Shown piece by piece: positions 18,158-27,191 of a stretch of DNA of 64,000 nt (positions are counted from its first letter, which is position 1; each line of letters starts with the position of its first letter). The notes under the pieces were generated by a model, which saw nothing but the letters and a program-made list of their open reading frames with translations, had not been told where the DNA came from and did no database searches. Source of the stretch: Desulfoprunum benzoelyticum (GTDB lineage: Bacteria > Desulfobacterota > Desulfobulbia > Desulfobulbales > Desulfocapsaceae); assembly GCF_014201505.1 (NCBI RefSeq), contig NZ_JACHEO010000014.1, positions 34,010-98,009 of the forward strand, read 5' to 3'. A program made the translations under genes and the position numbers.

Positions 18158-19162
18158 ATGTCAGCGACCTCTCCAGCTCTTATCAACTCCGGCGGGACGT
18201 TTGTTCGCTCGGCGGACGACCGGTGCCCCACGGCAGGGTTCGTGGTTGCCCACTGCTCCGACCTGCACATCACCCGGGTCGGACAGAGCGGCATCGGTGA
18301 TTTTCTCAACAAGCGGCTGCTCGGCGGCCTGCGGTGGCAGCTGCAGCGGCGGCACGATCAGCACGATGGGCTTCTTACCACTCTTTGTGAAGATCTGCAA
18401 CGGACACGACCGGACCACATTGTCATAACCGGCGACCTGACCCATCTCAGCCTGCCGGCGGAGTTCGCAGCCGCCCGGGATCGGCTGCAGACCATGGGCC
18501 CCCCCGACCAGGTCACCGTCGTTCCCGGCAATCATGACCAGTATGTCAGGACGGCATGGCGGCAATCGTTCGCCTGGTGGCTGCCGTACATGCAGGGCGA
18601 TCTGCCGGTGCCGCAGCCCACCGCGGCTGAGCCTGATTTGGGGGAGGTCTTCCCGGTATTGCGCATCCGTCGCCATGTTGCCGTGATCGGTACCAGCTCG
18701 GCCCGGCCGAGCGCTCTGCATCTGGCGACGGGGGCAATCGGGGAGGAACAGCTGGCGAAGCTGGAAACGATGCTGCGGCAATTGCACGGCCAACCGCTGT
18801 TCCGTATCCTTCTGATCCATCACCCGCCGGTACCGGGCGTCGTCAGCCGGCGGCGCAGTTTAACCGACGCCCCGTTCCTGCAGGCGTTGATTGCCCGCTA
18901 CGGGGTTGAGCTGATCCTCTTCGGCCATGCCCACAAGACGGCCCGGGAGTTCCTCCCCGGACCGGCGGGACCGATTCCGGTCATCGGGATGCCGTCGGTA
19001 TCATCCCTCGAGCGCTCCGCCGAACGGCGTGCCCGCTATTGCTTGTTCCATATCGTGCGTTCCGCCGATCGCTGGCTCGTCCGCATGGAAGAACGGATCC
19101 TTGACGCCGATTGCCGGCGCTTCATTGCCGGGCCGCGACGGGAGCTTGTTGTTTCCCGCTGA
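18158..19162 (+). CDS. Metallophosphoesterase
   Basis: A 334-residue calcineurin-like phosphoesterase with the metal-site motifs in order: HCSDLHIT, VITGDLTH, VVPGNHD, LLIHHPP and LFGHAH. It has no signal peptide or membrane helix, so it is probably cytoplasmic. It is divergent from the CDP-alcohol phosphotransferase gene and convergent with lptG. In this setting it may remove a phosphate from a lipid head-group intermediate, but the family is broad. ATG 18158 is preferred to the in-frame TTG at 18119; neither has a strong ribosome binding site. Confidence 0.85.
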   Translation: MSATSPALINSGGTFVRSADDRCPTAGFVVAHCSDLHITRVGQSGIGDFLNKRLLGGLRWQLQRRHDQHDGLLTTLCEDLQRTRPDHIVITGDLTHLSLPAEFAAARDRLQTMGPPDQVTVVPGNHDQYVRTAWRQSFAWWLPYMQGDLPVPQPTAAEPDLGEVFPVLRIRRHVAVIGTSSARPSALHLATGAIGEEQLAKLETMLRQLHGQPLFRILLIHHPPVPGVVSRRRSLTDAPFLQALIARYGVELILFGHAHKTAREFLPGPAGPIPVIGMPSVSSLERSAERRARYCLFHIVRSADRWLVRMEERILDADCRRFIAGPRRELVVSR

Positions 19163-19176
19163 CGGGTTGTCCCTGG

Positions 19177-20247
19177 TCAGAAAACCTGGCGCAGCCGCAC
19201 GAACGTTATTCCCGAAATCAGCAGGACGGGTACCATCGCGACGGCGACGGGGCTCATATTGAGCAGCAATCCCCACTGGATCGACATCTGATCGACAGAA
19301 TAGAGTGCAATCCCGACCAGGGAGCCGATGGTGATGCGATAGCCGGCGCTGATACCCCGTGTTGAACCGAAGACGAAGCTGAGGGCAAGCAGCGCCATGA
19401 TCCCGGTCGTCAGAGGGACGCTGATTTTGCGCCACAGGGCGATGGCGTACTGATCGGCATCCTGGCCGCTCTCCTCCAGGGCTTCAATATACCGGATCAG
19501 GTCGGGGGTCGATAAACTGTAGGGCGGCAGGCCCAGGACGCTGACCTGGTCCGAGCTGAGAAAGGCGTCCAGTGCCAGGGTCGACAATTGCCTGGTGCTG
19601 ATCTCTCCGTCGTCTATCACCCTCTGGGTGACATTGTGCAGCACCCACTGCCGGTTGTCCTGGAGCACGGCACTGTGGGCATGGGTATAGGTCTGCAACT
19701 GGCCCTGATCATCAAACCGGAAAATGTCGAGACCGGCGGCCACCCCTTCCCTGAGCATTTTTTCAACATGGATATACGAATTGCCGCGGCGCACCCAGAA
19801 CCCTTGCCGGCTCAGGTCGATGTTCTCATCGCTGGAGATGGCCCGGGCGTGAGATTTGCGGGCCTGCTGCTCCATTGCCGGCACCACCATTTCCGCCAGT
19901 ATCCCGGCGGCCAGCATCAGGAGCATGCTGGTAACGAACACCGTCGTGCAGATTCTCGGGACGGAGATGCCCGCCGCCTCCATGCCGACTATTTCCCCAT
20001 GGTCGGCCATGGTCCCGATGGCGACGATGCCGCCGAGCAGCGTCGTGATCGGCAGCAGGTCAAGGATGCGTTTGGGGAGGGTCAGAAAGACGAAGAGGAA
20101 GGCGTCGGCCATTCGGTAGCTGCCTTGGCCGACATCGTCGAACTGGGCGATCAGTTCAAACAGACTGAGCAGCACTGCCAGGACAAGCATGATCAGCAGG
20201 CAGTAGGTCAGAAACGTTCTGCCGATATACAGGTCCAGGATCCTCAT
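19177..20247 (-). CDS. lptG: LptG-type permease (YjgP/YjgQ family)
   Basis: A 356-residue YjgP/YjgQ permease. It starts MRILDLYIGRTFLTY, the usual LptG/LptF opening, has two N-terminal helices, a periplasmic beta-jellyroll region in the middle (FWVRRGNSYIHVEKM, LAL DAFLSSDQVSVLGL) and C-terminal helices ending GITFVRLRQVF. The start ATG (20247-20245) overlaps the lptF stop (ATGA). With LptF and LptB it would extract a lipid from the inner membrane toward a periplasmic bridge. A frame extension to 20520 lies inside lptF and is not used. Confidence 0.87.
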   Translation of the reverse strand: MRILDLYIGRTFLTYCLLIMLVLAVLLSLFELIAQFDDVGQGSYRMADAFLFVFLTLPKRILDLLPITTLLGGIVAIGTMADHGEIVGMEAAGISVPRICTTVFVTSMLLMLAAGILAEMVVPAMEQQARKSHARAISSDENIDLSRQGFWVRRGNSYIHVEKMLREGVAAGLDIFRFDDQGQLQTYTHAHSAVLQDNRQWVLHNVTQRVIDDGEISTRQLSTLALDAFLSSDQVSVLGLPPYSLSTPDLIRYIEALEESGQDADQYAIALWRKISVPLTTGIMALLALSFVFGSTRGISAGYRITIGSLVGIALYSVDQMSIQWGLLLNMSPVAVAMVPVLLISGITFVRLRQVF

Positions 20248-21320
20248 CGCCGACGCCAATGCCGTAAAAAAGGGGGCCGCCAGACAAGGAGGACGAGACA
20301 GGCGAGCAGCAGCAGCTGGCCCCAGAAGATTCCGGGCAGTACGGCGATCCCCCCCTGGGCCACCAGTTTCTTGGTGATGGCGCTGAAATTGTAATAGACG
20401 GCGAAAATGACGATGGCCAGCAGCGTGCCGGTGCGTCGTCCCTGACGCGGCGAGGAGGAGCTGAGCGGGATGGCGAGCAACGCCAGCAGGATGCTCGACA
20501 TCGGGGTGATGATCCGCCACTCCAATTCGGCCGTCTCCTCCAGGTTCCGAGGAGGGACAAGAGCGCTGGTCGTTGCGGCTTTGACCTTGTGTTCGGGAAG
20601 GATCGGGTCGTCGGGCCGCAGCGGCATGACCGCGTTTTCGAACTCGATGATGAAGCCTTTGCGATCCGAGTTGGAAAATTCGTACAGCCGCCCGTTTTTG
20701 AATGAAATTACAGGGAAGTCGCCTTTCTCGTCGTTGTGCTGGATCGCCCGGTCGGCATGGATGACCTGCAGCGACGTGCGTTTTTTGTTGAGAATGAAGA
20801 CGCCCTCCGCCTGTCTCCCTCGAGGGGTGACCTTGTCGGCGAAGATGACCCGGTCACCGTCGCTGACCTCGTAAAAATTGCCGCTTTGCATCCTGGTCAG
20901 ATCAAACTGCGCCTCCGCCCGGGCCTTCAGCAGGAAGAACTGGGTCCAGGCCCAGGGCCGGACGTACAGCGAGAGGACGGCAACGATCGCGGCAACCAGC
21001 AGGGACAGGGAGAAAACGGCGAGGGTGATTCTGGCCATGCTGATGCCGCCGGCAAACATGGCGGTGATCTCGCCGTTGTGGTAGAGGCGGCCGAGTGCGA
21101 TCACCACGGACAGGTAGAACGTGGTCGGCAGCAGCACCTCGAGGGCGATGATGATCCTGAGCAGGATCAGCTGGAAAACGGCGGCGCCGGTCAACAGCCC
21201 ATGGACAGCGTCTTCCCAGAAGCGGGTTGCGATGTAACAGCCGAATATCAACACCAGCACAATGCAGATGATCATTGTGGGTTTGATTATTTCCCGCATG
21301 ATATAACGATCGATAATCAC
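20244..21320 (-). CDS. lptF: LptF-type permease (YjgP/YjgQ family)
   Basis: A 358-residue YjgP/YjgQ permease. I start it at GTG 21320 because VIIDRYIMREIIKPT is the classic LptF opening; the longer frame up to 21542 would overlap the neighbouring nucleotidyltransferase gene. It has N-terminal helices (IICIVLVLIFGCYIA), a periplasmic domain (GDRVIFADKVTPRGRQAEG) and C-terminal helices. It is translationally coupled to lptG. The pair lies inside a sphingolipid gene island, about 9 kb from lptB. Confidence 0.87.
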   Translation of the reverse strand: MIIDRYIMREIIKPTMIICIVLVLIFGCYIATRFWEDAVHGLLTGAAVFQLILLRIIIALEVLLPTTFYLSVVIALGRLYHNGEITAMFAGGISMARITLAVFSLSLLVAAIVAVLSLYVRPWAWTQFFLLKARAEAQFDLTRMQSGNFYEVSDGDRVIFADKVTPRGRQAEGVFILNKKRTSLQVIHADRAIQHNDEKGDFPVISFKNGRLYEFSNSDRKGFIIEFENAVMPLRPDDPILPEHKVKAATTSALVPPRNLEETAELEWRIITPMSSILLALLAIPLSSSSPRQGRRTGTLLAIVIFAVYYNFSAITKKLVAQGGIAVLPGIFWGQLLLLACLVLLVWRPPFLRHWRRR

Positions 21321-21393
21321 GCTGTGTCCGTCGCTGAAACACGGTGTGGACGGCCGACGGCGGACGCCGGCCGGAGCGGAAACCCCTTGGCTG

Positions 21394-22155
21394 TCATGAA
21401 ACCGGAAGCGCTTCCATTTCCTCCTGCCGGTGAAAATGCGCCGCGACAATGTGTTGCGCCTGTTCCAGGTCTGCCGGAAAATCGACTTCGCACCAGGCCA
21501 GTCCTTTGATGGAGCAGGTCGATACGGTGTCCTGTCCGGCAATCTCGTCGATGACCGACAGAAACCATCTCCGGGAGCATGATTGGTCGGCCCGGGCTTT
21601 TTCCAGGCCGTTTCTGAAGAGCAGCGGTCCGGAGCCGCGGAACAGGATCATGCCGATGGATTCGCCGTCAACGCTATCCAGCGGGATATCCTTGCCGACG
21701 TGGAGAAGACGGCTGCCATCCAGGCTGACCTTCATGTCGTCGGTGTCATAGGAGTCTTTGAGATTGATGGTGACCGTTATCGGGGCGGCCGGCGCGTTCA
21801 GCAGACTCTCCACTATCGGCGCCTCGAACAGGGTGTCGCCATTGAGGAGGATAAAATCCTCCGTCATTTCCTCACGTGCCATCCAACAGCTGATCAGGTT
21901 GTCGGTTGTCGCGTAATCCGGATTGCAGCAGGTCCTGATCGTTTTTGATCCGTACCGTTGTTGCAGAAGACTTTTAACTTTATCGGCATTGTAGCCTACT
22001 ACCACGGTGATTTCCTCAATGCCGCATTTATGCAGTTCGTCGATCTGCCACTCGATAATTGTTTTCCCCTGTACCGTCAAAAGACATTTGGGCAGGGCAG
22101 CTGTCATGGGCAATAACCGTTTGCCCTGGCCGGCGCTGAGGATGATGACTTTCAT
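21394..22155 (-). CDS. Sugar-phosphate/phosphocholine-type nucleotidyltransferase
   Basis: A 253-residue NTP transferase: KVIILSAGQGKRLLPMT at the N-terminus (nucleotide loop), PKCLLTVQGKTIIEWQIDEL, VVVGYNADKVKSLLQQRYG, and LNGDTLFE carrying the metal-binding Asp. The pattern is close to LicC-like CTP:phosphocholine cytidylyltransferases and small sugar nucleotidyltransferases. ATG 22155 follows AAGGAG at good spacing; longer forms do not. It could provide the CDP-alcohol that the phosphotransferase at 16800-18011 uses for a sphingolipid head group. The substrate cannot be read from the sequence. Confidence 0.82.
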   Translation of the reverse strand: MKVIILSAGQGKRLLPMTAALPKCLLTVQGKTIIEWQIDELHKCGIEEITVVVGYNADKVKSLLQQRYGSKTIRTCCNPDYATTDNLISCWMAREEMTEDFILLNGDTLFEAPIVESLLNAPAAPITVTINLKDSYDTDDMKVSLDGSRLLHVGKDIPLDSVDGESIGMILFRGSGPLLFRNGLEKARADQSCSRRWFLSVIDEIAGQDTVSTCSIKGLAWCEVDFPADLEQAQHIVAAHFHRQEEMEALPVS

Positions 22156-22798
22156 GCAAGGAGCTCCTTTCTGGTGTATAAGCAGGGGTATGAAAACCTG
22201 CCGGGAAAAATAATACGAACACTGGACTGAACTCGACTGCGGCCGGATGCGGCCGATGCGGAGGGCACAGTGTGTCGGGGGCAATATCAGCCGGGATGTC
22301 TGCCGCTACCCGTACAGAACGCTGTCGCTTCCGCCGGCCGGACCTGTGAATCACCTGCAGGATGTAGTGCGAGAAGTTGTCCAGGTTCCGGATCGGTCTG
22401 CCGTCGGCAGGGGTCGGTAGTTGGGCGGAACTCCTGCCGCCGCCCGAAACACGAAACAACGGTTCCGGGCCGTTCCAGCGGGAAGACGGTCAGTCGCGCT
22501 CTCCTGTTTTTCGAGTCGTCGGGCGAGGTGAATGTGGCCTTGCCACAGCTTGCGGTGTGCCGGCTGAACCGCACCGACATTTCCCGGTCCACCAAGCCGA
22601 GCAGGATCGAGCAGGATGAACAGAAAGCGACAAGCGCACTTGTAGCTCAATTTGGCAAAGGAATAAAGAAATCTTTGCCACGCGGGAAAAATTCCTTACT
22701 GTATATCTCGACCTTTTCTTGATGTGAACGGAGATACGGGGCGTGCATTTCGCAACAAACATCTGACTTCGGCACATCGTTCCGGGTGAAAATAATTT
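22156..22798. other. Intergenic, divergent region
   Basis: The 643 bases lie between a minus-strand nucleotidyltransferase and a plus-strand exported protein. Several frames of 80-150 codons run here on both strands, none with a ribosome binding site or a known motif. Near 22640-22720 the base composition becomes AT-richer, as expected for a promoter, but no convincing -35/-10 pair was fixed. Confidence 0.35.
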
Positions 22799-23806
22799 AT
22801 GCCAATTTTGCGATATCTAGCAGTACGGTTGGGACTGTATGGCGGGATGAGGACGAGGCCTTCGATCTTGAAACCTCGGGGGATTGTGTTCCTGCTGGCG
22901 GCGCTGATTGTTCTGCCGCAATACTGTCCTGCCGGAGAAGACTCTCGCGGTACCGTCATCGCGGCCAATAAGGTTGCCTGGTCTGATTTGATCTTCACCA
23001 GTTCCAAGTTTCCAGCCGCCATCACCGTCCGGATGCAGCTCGAGTCGATGGATGGTTCCTCGGCAAGCCTCGTTTCTCCAGAGGAGGAGGGCTGGGGGAC
23101 ATGTCCGGATGTCATCCGCGACGGCACCATGATGCTGACCATTAAGGCCACGTCGCAGGTCCTGGGTGCAGAGGACAGGTACGAAGAGCGGATCTGGTTC
23201 ACCGCACAGGATGGGCTGCCCTATGAGCGTCACCGCCTGAGCCGGGGCAACGAACTATGGATCAAAAGCTACTGCTGGGAGGATCAGGGTGTTCGGCGGC
23301 GGAAGTTCGAGCCGGGAGACCCGGCAGAGGGACAACGATCCCAAACCCTCTGGTCGCAGCGCACGGAGTCCCTGTACCGGTATCCCGTCAACGACAATGG
23401 CTGCAGCGCGATAACCGATCCGGCTCTCATCGTCTACAAGGTATCGAGCCTGGCGCCCGTCATCGGTCAGAAGCCTCTCGAACTCTGTGTCTTCGGCAAA
23501 AAACAGCTGCATCGTCTCTTTATCAAGCAAGAGGAAGCTTCGTCGTTAGAGGTCGCGTACACGGTCCGTTCCGCCACCCGGGAGGAGACCGTCGTGAAAG
23601 ACCGGATTGTTCCCCTGGTGTATACAGTCACCTCGGAAAACATCGCCGCCGCCGACCAGGCCCCCGAGGCCTTTTCGCTCTTTGGCCTGGAGAAAAACAT
23701 CCGGATATATCTCGATCCGGAAAAAGGGATACCGGTCCGGATCAGCGGCACAGCCGACAACATCGGTGCCCTCGATTTTCAGGTGCAGCAGGCGACCGTC
23801 AACTGA
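22799..23806 (+). CDS. Exported protein of unknown function (DUF3108-like in outline)
   Basis: A 335-residue protein with an N-terminal signal sequence: basic residues then GIVFLLAALIVLPQYCPAG, so it is probably periplasmic. The body is beta-rich (DRYEERIWFTAQDGLPYERH, YRYPVNDNGCSAITD) and ends with IYLDPEKGIPVRISG and DFQVQQATVN, which recalls DUF3108 proteins where a C-terminal strand pair closes a lipid-binding-like barrel. That resemblance is weak. It sits among sphingolipid genes and is convergent with the next nucleotidyltransferase gene, so a role in handling an exported lipid is possible. Start uncertain: ATG 22847 is an alternative. Confidence 0.65.
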   Translation: MPILRYLAVRLGLYGGMRTRPSILKPRGIVFLLAALIVLPQYCPAGEDSRGTVIAANKVAWSDLIFTSSKFPAAITVRMQLESMDGSSASLVSPEEEGWGTCPDVIRDGTMMLTIKATSQVLGAEDRYEERIWFTAQDGLPYERHRLSRGNELWIKSYCWEDQGVRRRKFEPGDPAEGQRSQTLWSQRTESLYRYPVNDNGCSAITDPALIVYKVSSLAPVIGQKPLELCVFGKKQLHRLFIKQEEASSLEVAYTVRSATREETVVKDRIVPLVYTVTSENIAAADQAPEAFSLFGLEKNIRIYLDPEKGIPVRISGTADNIGALDFQVQQATVN

Positions 23807-23827
23807 TCGTCCGGTCTCCTGGCGGTT

Positions 23828-24631
23828 TCATGATTGAGTTCGGGCCGCGAGCTGTTGCACGTATTGCCAGTCGTCGGGTGAATCGACATCTATGGCGGCC
23901 TCCGGGCAGGGGAGGACGACGACGCCGGCGGAGCAGCCCAGTTGCCGCGACAGCCTGCCCAGGACCTCGGACAGGGTGAGGGTGCCCAGCAGATACCGGA
24001 GGACCGTCATCCAGCCCAGGATATTGATGACCTTCAACGGATTCTTGCGTTGCTGTTCGATCCGGCGCCAGAACTGCGGCACCTGCCGCGATCGCGGGGT
24101 CATGAAGGCAAAGAGGTTGCACGAGCAGTACTCCCCGTCCCTGAAGCGGTAAGCGGTCCTGCGGGTTTCTGGATAGGCGGCGGTGACGGTCTCGCGGCGG
24201 ACCACTCCGGCCGCGACGTCGACTCCCGCCCTGCCGGCCTCACGACAGAAGTGATCGACGATTTGCGGACTGAGCAGGGCGTGGTCGCTGGTGGTCAGCA
24301 GCAGCGGAGTCGCCGCGGGCAGCGACGCCATGGCATGAAAGGCGCTCAGACTGGGGGTCGCCTGATTCTCCTGCCAGCCTACCCTGCCGGAAGATACATA
24401 CTCCTTCAGCGCCGGTTCCCGATCCAGGATCGATCGGGGCGGGCCGCACAGGGTCTGGTCGTGAACATGAGCGGATGACGCCAGCGCTTCGATGACCCTG
24501 AACAGCATCGGGGTGCCGTTTACCGGCGCCATCGATTTGCAGCTGACGCCGGCCGCTGCGGCGACGGGGTTGTGGAGTTCGCGGTCGGCGGCGAGGATGA
24601 TCGCCGAAAATGCCTGTTGTTCGAAAGTCAT
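23828..24631 (-). CDS. MobA-like NTP transferase
   Basis: A 267-residue protein with a MobA-like nucleotidyltransferase layout: FSAIILAADREL at the N-terminus (the loop is degenerate, lacking the usual GxSxRMG), CKSMAPVNGTPMLFRVIEAL, PLLLTTSDHALLSPQIVDHF (metal Asp) and a closing EAAIDVDSPDDWQYVQ. The gene follows the bCerS-like gene after 11 bases, so both are probably one operon. It may make an activated sugar or alcohol for the lipid head group; the substrate is unknown. The frame is open to 24694 but ATG 24631 is preferred because the longer form overlaps the upstream gene. Confidence 0.75.
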   Translation of the reverse strand: MTFEQQAFSAIILAADRELHNPVAAAAGVSCKSMAPVNGTPMLFRVIEALASSAHVHDQTLCGPPRSILDREPALKEYVSSGRVGWQENQATPSLSAFHAMASLPAATPLLLTTSDHALLSPQIVDHFCREAGRAGVDVAAGVVRRETVTAAYPETRRTAYRFRDGEYCSCNLFAFMTPRSRQVPQFWRRIEQQRKNPLKVINILGWMTVLRYLLGTLTLSEVLGRLSRQLGCSAGVVVLPCPEAAIDVDSPDDWQYVQQLAARTQS

Positions 24632-24642
24632 GGTGTCGATGC

Positions 24643-25824
24643 TCACAGTTGCTTGCTGAAAATGCGATACCGCTTGTATTCTCTGCCGCCGCAATCCTCA
24701 ATGATGCTCTGGATCCCGATATTGTCTTCCAGTATCCAGGACAGTTCCAGTTCCTTCATGCCAAGATCGAGAACCGCCTGCCGGGTATCCCCGATGACCC
24801 GGTAGGCCAGGGCCGCTCCCAGGGTGGTACCCTGGAACGCCTTGCGCACTCCCAACAGCAGGATCCGCCCGGTCCGCAATCGGCGGACCTTGAGCCGCCA
24901 CAACAGCTTGAGCCAGCCCAGCGGCAACAGGCGGCCGTTGAGATCGGCGATCGCCTCGTTGAGGTTGGGCAGCAGCACGATAAAGGCGCACGGCTGATCG
25001 TCCACATAGGCGATCCTGGCCAGCCGTTCATTGATCAGCAACCTCAAATCGTTGGCCATGTGGGTGATCTCGTTTCTGGTGAAAGGGATAAAACCCCAGT
25101 TATCCGACCAGGCATCATTGAATATGTCAAAGATCATATCCAGATCGTGCTGAAAGCTCTTTCTGCTGACGGTCCTGGTCTTGATCCGTTTTTTCGTCCG
25201 TTTGAGGATCAGGTTCATGGCATTCGAGGGTTCGACGCCGGTATCGATCGCATACGCCAGGAGATCCTTCTCTTTCACGTAGCCGCACTGCCCGACGCGC
25301 CTCGCATAATACGGCCGGGCATGGCCCATCATCATCGCCGGCTGCGTTTCAAATCCGTCGACCAGCAAACCGCATTCCTGGTTGATCGACAGGTTGAACG
25401 GCCCCCGGATCCGCTGCATGCCGCCGGCGCGGTTCCAGTCTTCCGCAGTGCGGAGCAGTGCCTGAAAGATCTCACCATCGTCTTCGGCCTCCAGCATCCC
25501 GAAAAATCCGGTCGCGTCTTCGTAGCGGTCGAGATGCAGCCGGTCGATCTGAGCGCTGATCCGGCCAACCGGACGGCCGTCTCGAACCGCAATCCAGCAG
25601 CGGCAGACCGCGTGATCAAAGTATGGGTTTTTGGGAGAAAAAAGTAAACGCTGCTCATGGAGCAGGGGCGGGACCCATTGCCGATCGTCCTGGTACAGCG
25701 ACCAGGGAAGGTGGAGAAACGTCTTGAGGTCAGAACGGCTCTCGACCTTGACGACCCGCAACGAGCCGTGGGTCCGTGCCGCACCCGTGGGGGGCGTCGT
25801 ATCTGCAGGAGTGGCGTCTTTCAT
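24643..25824 (-). CDS. GNAT-fold N-acyltransferase, likely bacterial ceramide synthase (bCerS-like)
   Basis: A 393-residue protein. It carries SRSDLKTFLHLPWSLYQDD and WVPPLLHEQRLLFSPKNPYF near the N-terminus, RGPFNLSINQECGLLVDGF and MMMGHARPYYA in the middle, and GMKELELSWILEDNIGIQ near the end. This type of long GNAT-like protein includes the Caulobacter bacterial ceramide synthase, which N-acylates the sphingoid base, and the neighbourhood (spt, acyl carrier protein, acyl-AMP ligase, cerR-like) agrees. I start at ATG 25824; the extension to 25929 is proline- and arginine-rich and has no ribosome binding site. The acyltransferase fold is fairly clear, the ceramide synthase call is from family memory plus context. 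Confidence 0.72.
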   Translation of the reverse strand: MKDATPADTTPPTGAARTHGSLRVVKVESRSDLKTFLHLPWSLYQDDRQWVPPLLHEQRLLFSPKNPYFDHAVCRCWIAVRDGRPVGRISAQIDRLHLDRYEDATGFFGMLEAEDDGEIFQALLRTAEDWNRAGGMQRIRGPFNLSINQECGLLVDGFETQPAMMMGHARPYYARRVGQCGYVKEKDLLAYAIDTGVEPSNAMNLILKRTKKRIKTRTVSRKSFQHDLDMIFDIFNDAWSDNWGFIPFTRNEITHMANDLRLLINERLARIAYVDDQPCAFIVLLPNLNEAIADLNGRLLPLGWLKLLWRLKVRRLRTGRILLLGVRKAFQGTTLGAALAYRVIGDTRQAVLDLGMKELELSWILEDNIGIQSIIEDCGGREYKRYRIFSKQL

Positions 25825-26090
25825 GCGGTGAAGTGAACGGGGCCGGAGGATAGGAGCGGGAATCGGGATGAACCGGGATCGACGATGCATCGGCTCGACA
25901 CGTCTCGAGTCCATCTCCGCAAGGGGCAACTGGCGGCAAACGGTACACGACCTGCGGTTTCAGGTCAATAGCCGCCATCTCAACAGGTATCACCCTTTGC
26001 GTCTGGATCATAGTGGGTGATTGATTGTCGATGTGGTGCATTCAACTCGACTCCAGGACGCGGCAGGATAGATCCGGCGGGGAGTGCAGA

Positions 26091-26552
26091 TCATGGCAGT
26101 GCCGCTCTGTCCCCGGTTTTTCGCGGCGAATGCAGGCGCACAACCTCATGGCGATTGACCTGCATGTCGCCCAGCAAACCCAGGTGGTAGTCGAGGACAA
26201 AGGTAATCCGACCCGACCATCTCTGCGCCTTCGTCGTCGCCATTTTGACGAGAATGCCGGCAAGGATCTCGGTCTGGGTCTCGTCGCAGTGCTGAATCAG
26301 TCTCAGAATGTCGGTCTGGTCGAGGATCTTGCCGGGGGGAGGAAACGACAGGGCCGACGCCGTTTCCCAGGCCGGAGGCATGATCGACCATTTGCAGCAG
26401 TCGGGGCAGCGACAGTGCATGACGCCGTCTATTCGTTCCATCTTCGCCCTGGCAAAATCGAACTGCTCCAGGCAGTGGGGGCAATGCGATTCCATCCCGT
26501 CACCAAGGACCAGTGCCGGCAGTCCCCCCAAATCGTTGTCAAAGTCGATCAT
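26091..26552 (-). CDS. Zinc-ribbon hypothetical protein
   Basis: A 153-residue protein with two CxxC pairs close together, HCPHCLEQFDF and CRCPDCCKW (residues about 23-55), which look like a zinc ribbon. The rest is alpha/beta and unknown (KILDQTDILRLIQHCDE, GRITFVLDYHLGLLGDMQ). The start is well supported by GAGGAGG eight bases upstream. It is the most upstream gene of the minus-strand series with the bCerS-like gene, separated by 266 bases. Possibly a regulator or a small metal protein; function unknown. Confidence 0.65.
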   Translation of the reverse strand: MIDFDNDLGGLPALVLGDGMESHCPHCLEQFDFARAKMERIDGVMHCRCPDCCKWSIMPPAWETASALSFPPPGKILDQTDILRLIQHCDETQTEILAGILVKMATTKAQRWSGRITFVLDYHLGLLGDMQVNRHEVVRLHSPRKTGDRAALP

Positions 26553-27191
26553 GGAGATAACCTCCTCAACTGATCTGTAATCTCCAGCCGTCTTGAGTCG
26601 ACTGGGCGATCGGTCGGCCGCCTGCTGCCGCCGGTTACGTCACTGTCGTACGTCTGGTATGTGCGGAGATTGCTGACCTTCATTGTCTCGCCCCCTTCCC
26701 ATATTTTCTCGACATGATCTATCTATTCACAATTATGTGAGATACACAGAGAAACCGGCGATAGTCAAGCGGATATGGCGCCGATCTCCATTTTTGTGGA
26801 AGTTAGTCCGTTTTTGCGGAAAAAATTACTGAATAGTAATTGATGGCCGCGTTTTGCAGTGTCGGGGCGTCGTGCGCTGGGGGGTATTGTACTTCAACCG
26901 GAGCTCGGTTTGGAAGGGCAGACGAATTTTTTGTCGCCGGGATGCCCGGCGACAAACCGATCACCGCAAGGTGTCCGGAGAAGGTTCACCGTTTTTACGT
27001 GCCTTCGGCTTGACCGGATGGTGTCGGAATATTGGATCGTTTGAACGGTGATCTGTGCCAACGAAGTTTGAGTCGGCTGCCATATCCGTGCTATGATGGA
27101 AAACAGTTATCAGGGAACGGCTGGAATTTCCTAGTCCTTGACCAGCCGGGGGAATTTTTTTCATATACTGCAAGAGAGAAAGAGGTGAGAA
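26553..27191. other. Intergenic, divergent control region of the zinc-ribbon and Lon-like genes
   Basis: This 639-base gap is bounded by divergent genes. It contains the tandem dyads listed separately (26787-26821) followed by the hairpin ATTACT-gaat-AGTAAT at 26826-26841. Plus-strand frames at 26854-27051 have no ribosome binding site or family match. A good ribosome binding site for the Lon-like gene (AGAGGTGAG) lies at its right end. Confidence 0.4.
26787..26821. promoter_or_regulatory. Tandem 15-bp dyads TCCRTTTTTGYGGAA, candidate operator pair
   Basis: Two copies of TCCRTTTTTGYGGAA lie at 26787-26801 and 26807-26821, 20 bases apart from start to start, or about two turns of the helix. 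Each copy is itself an imperfect dyad, with TCC and GGA arms. They differ only at the two paired positions (A/T in the first, G/C in the second), so the pairing is kept by compensating change. That pattern fits a pair of protein binding sites in the divergent gap; the regulator is unknown. Confidence 0.4.
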
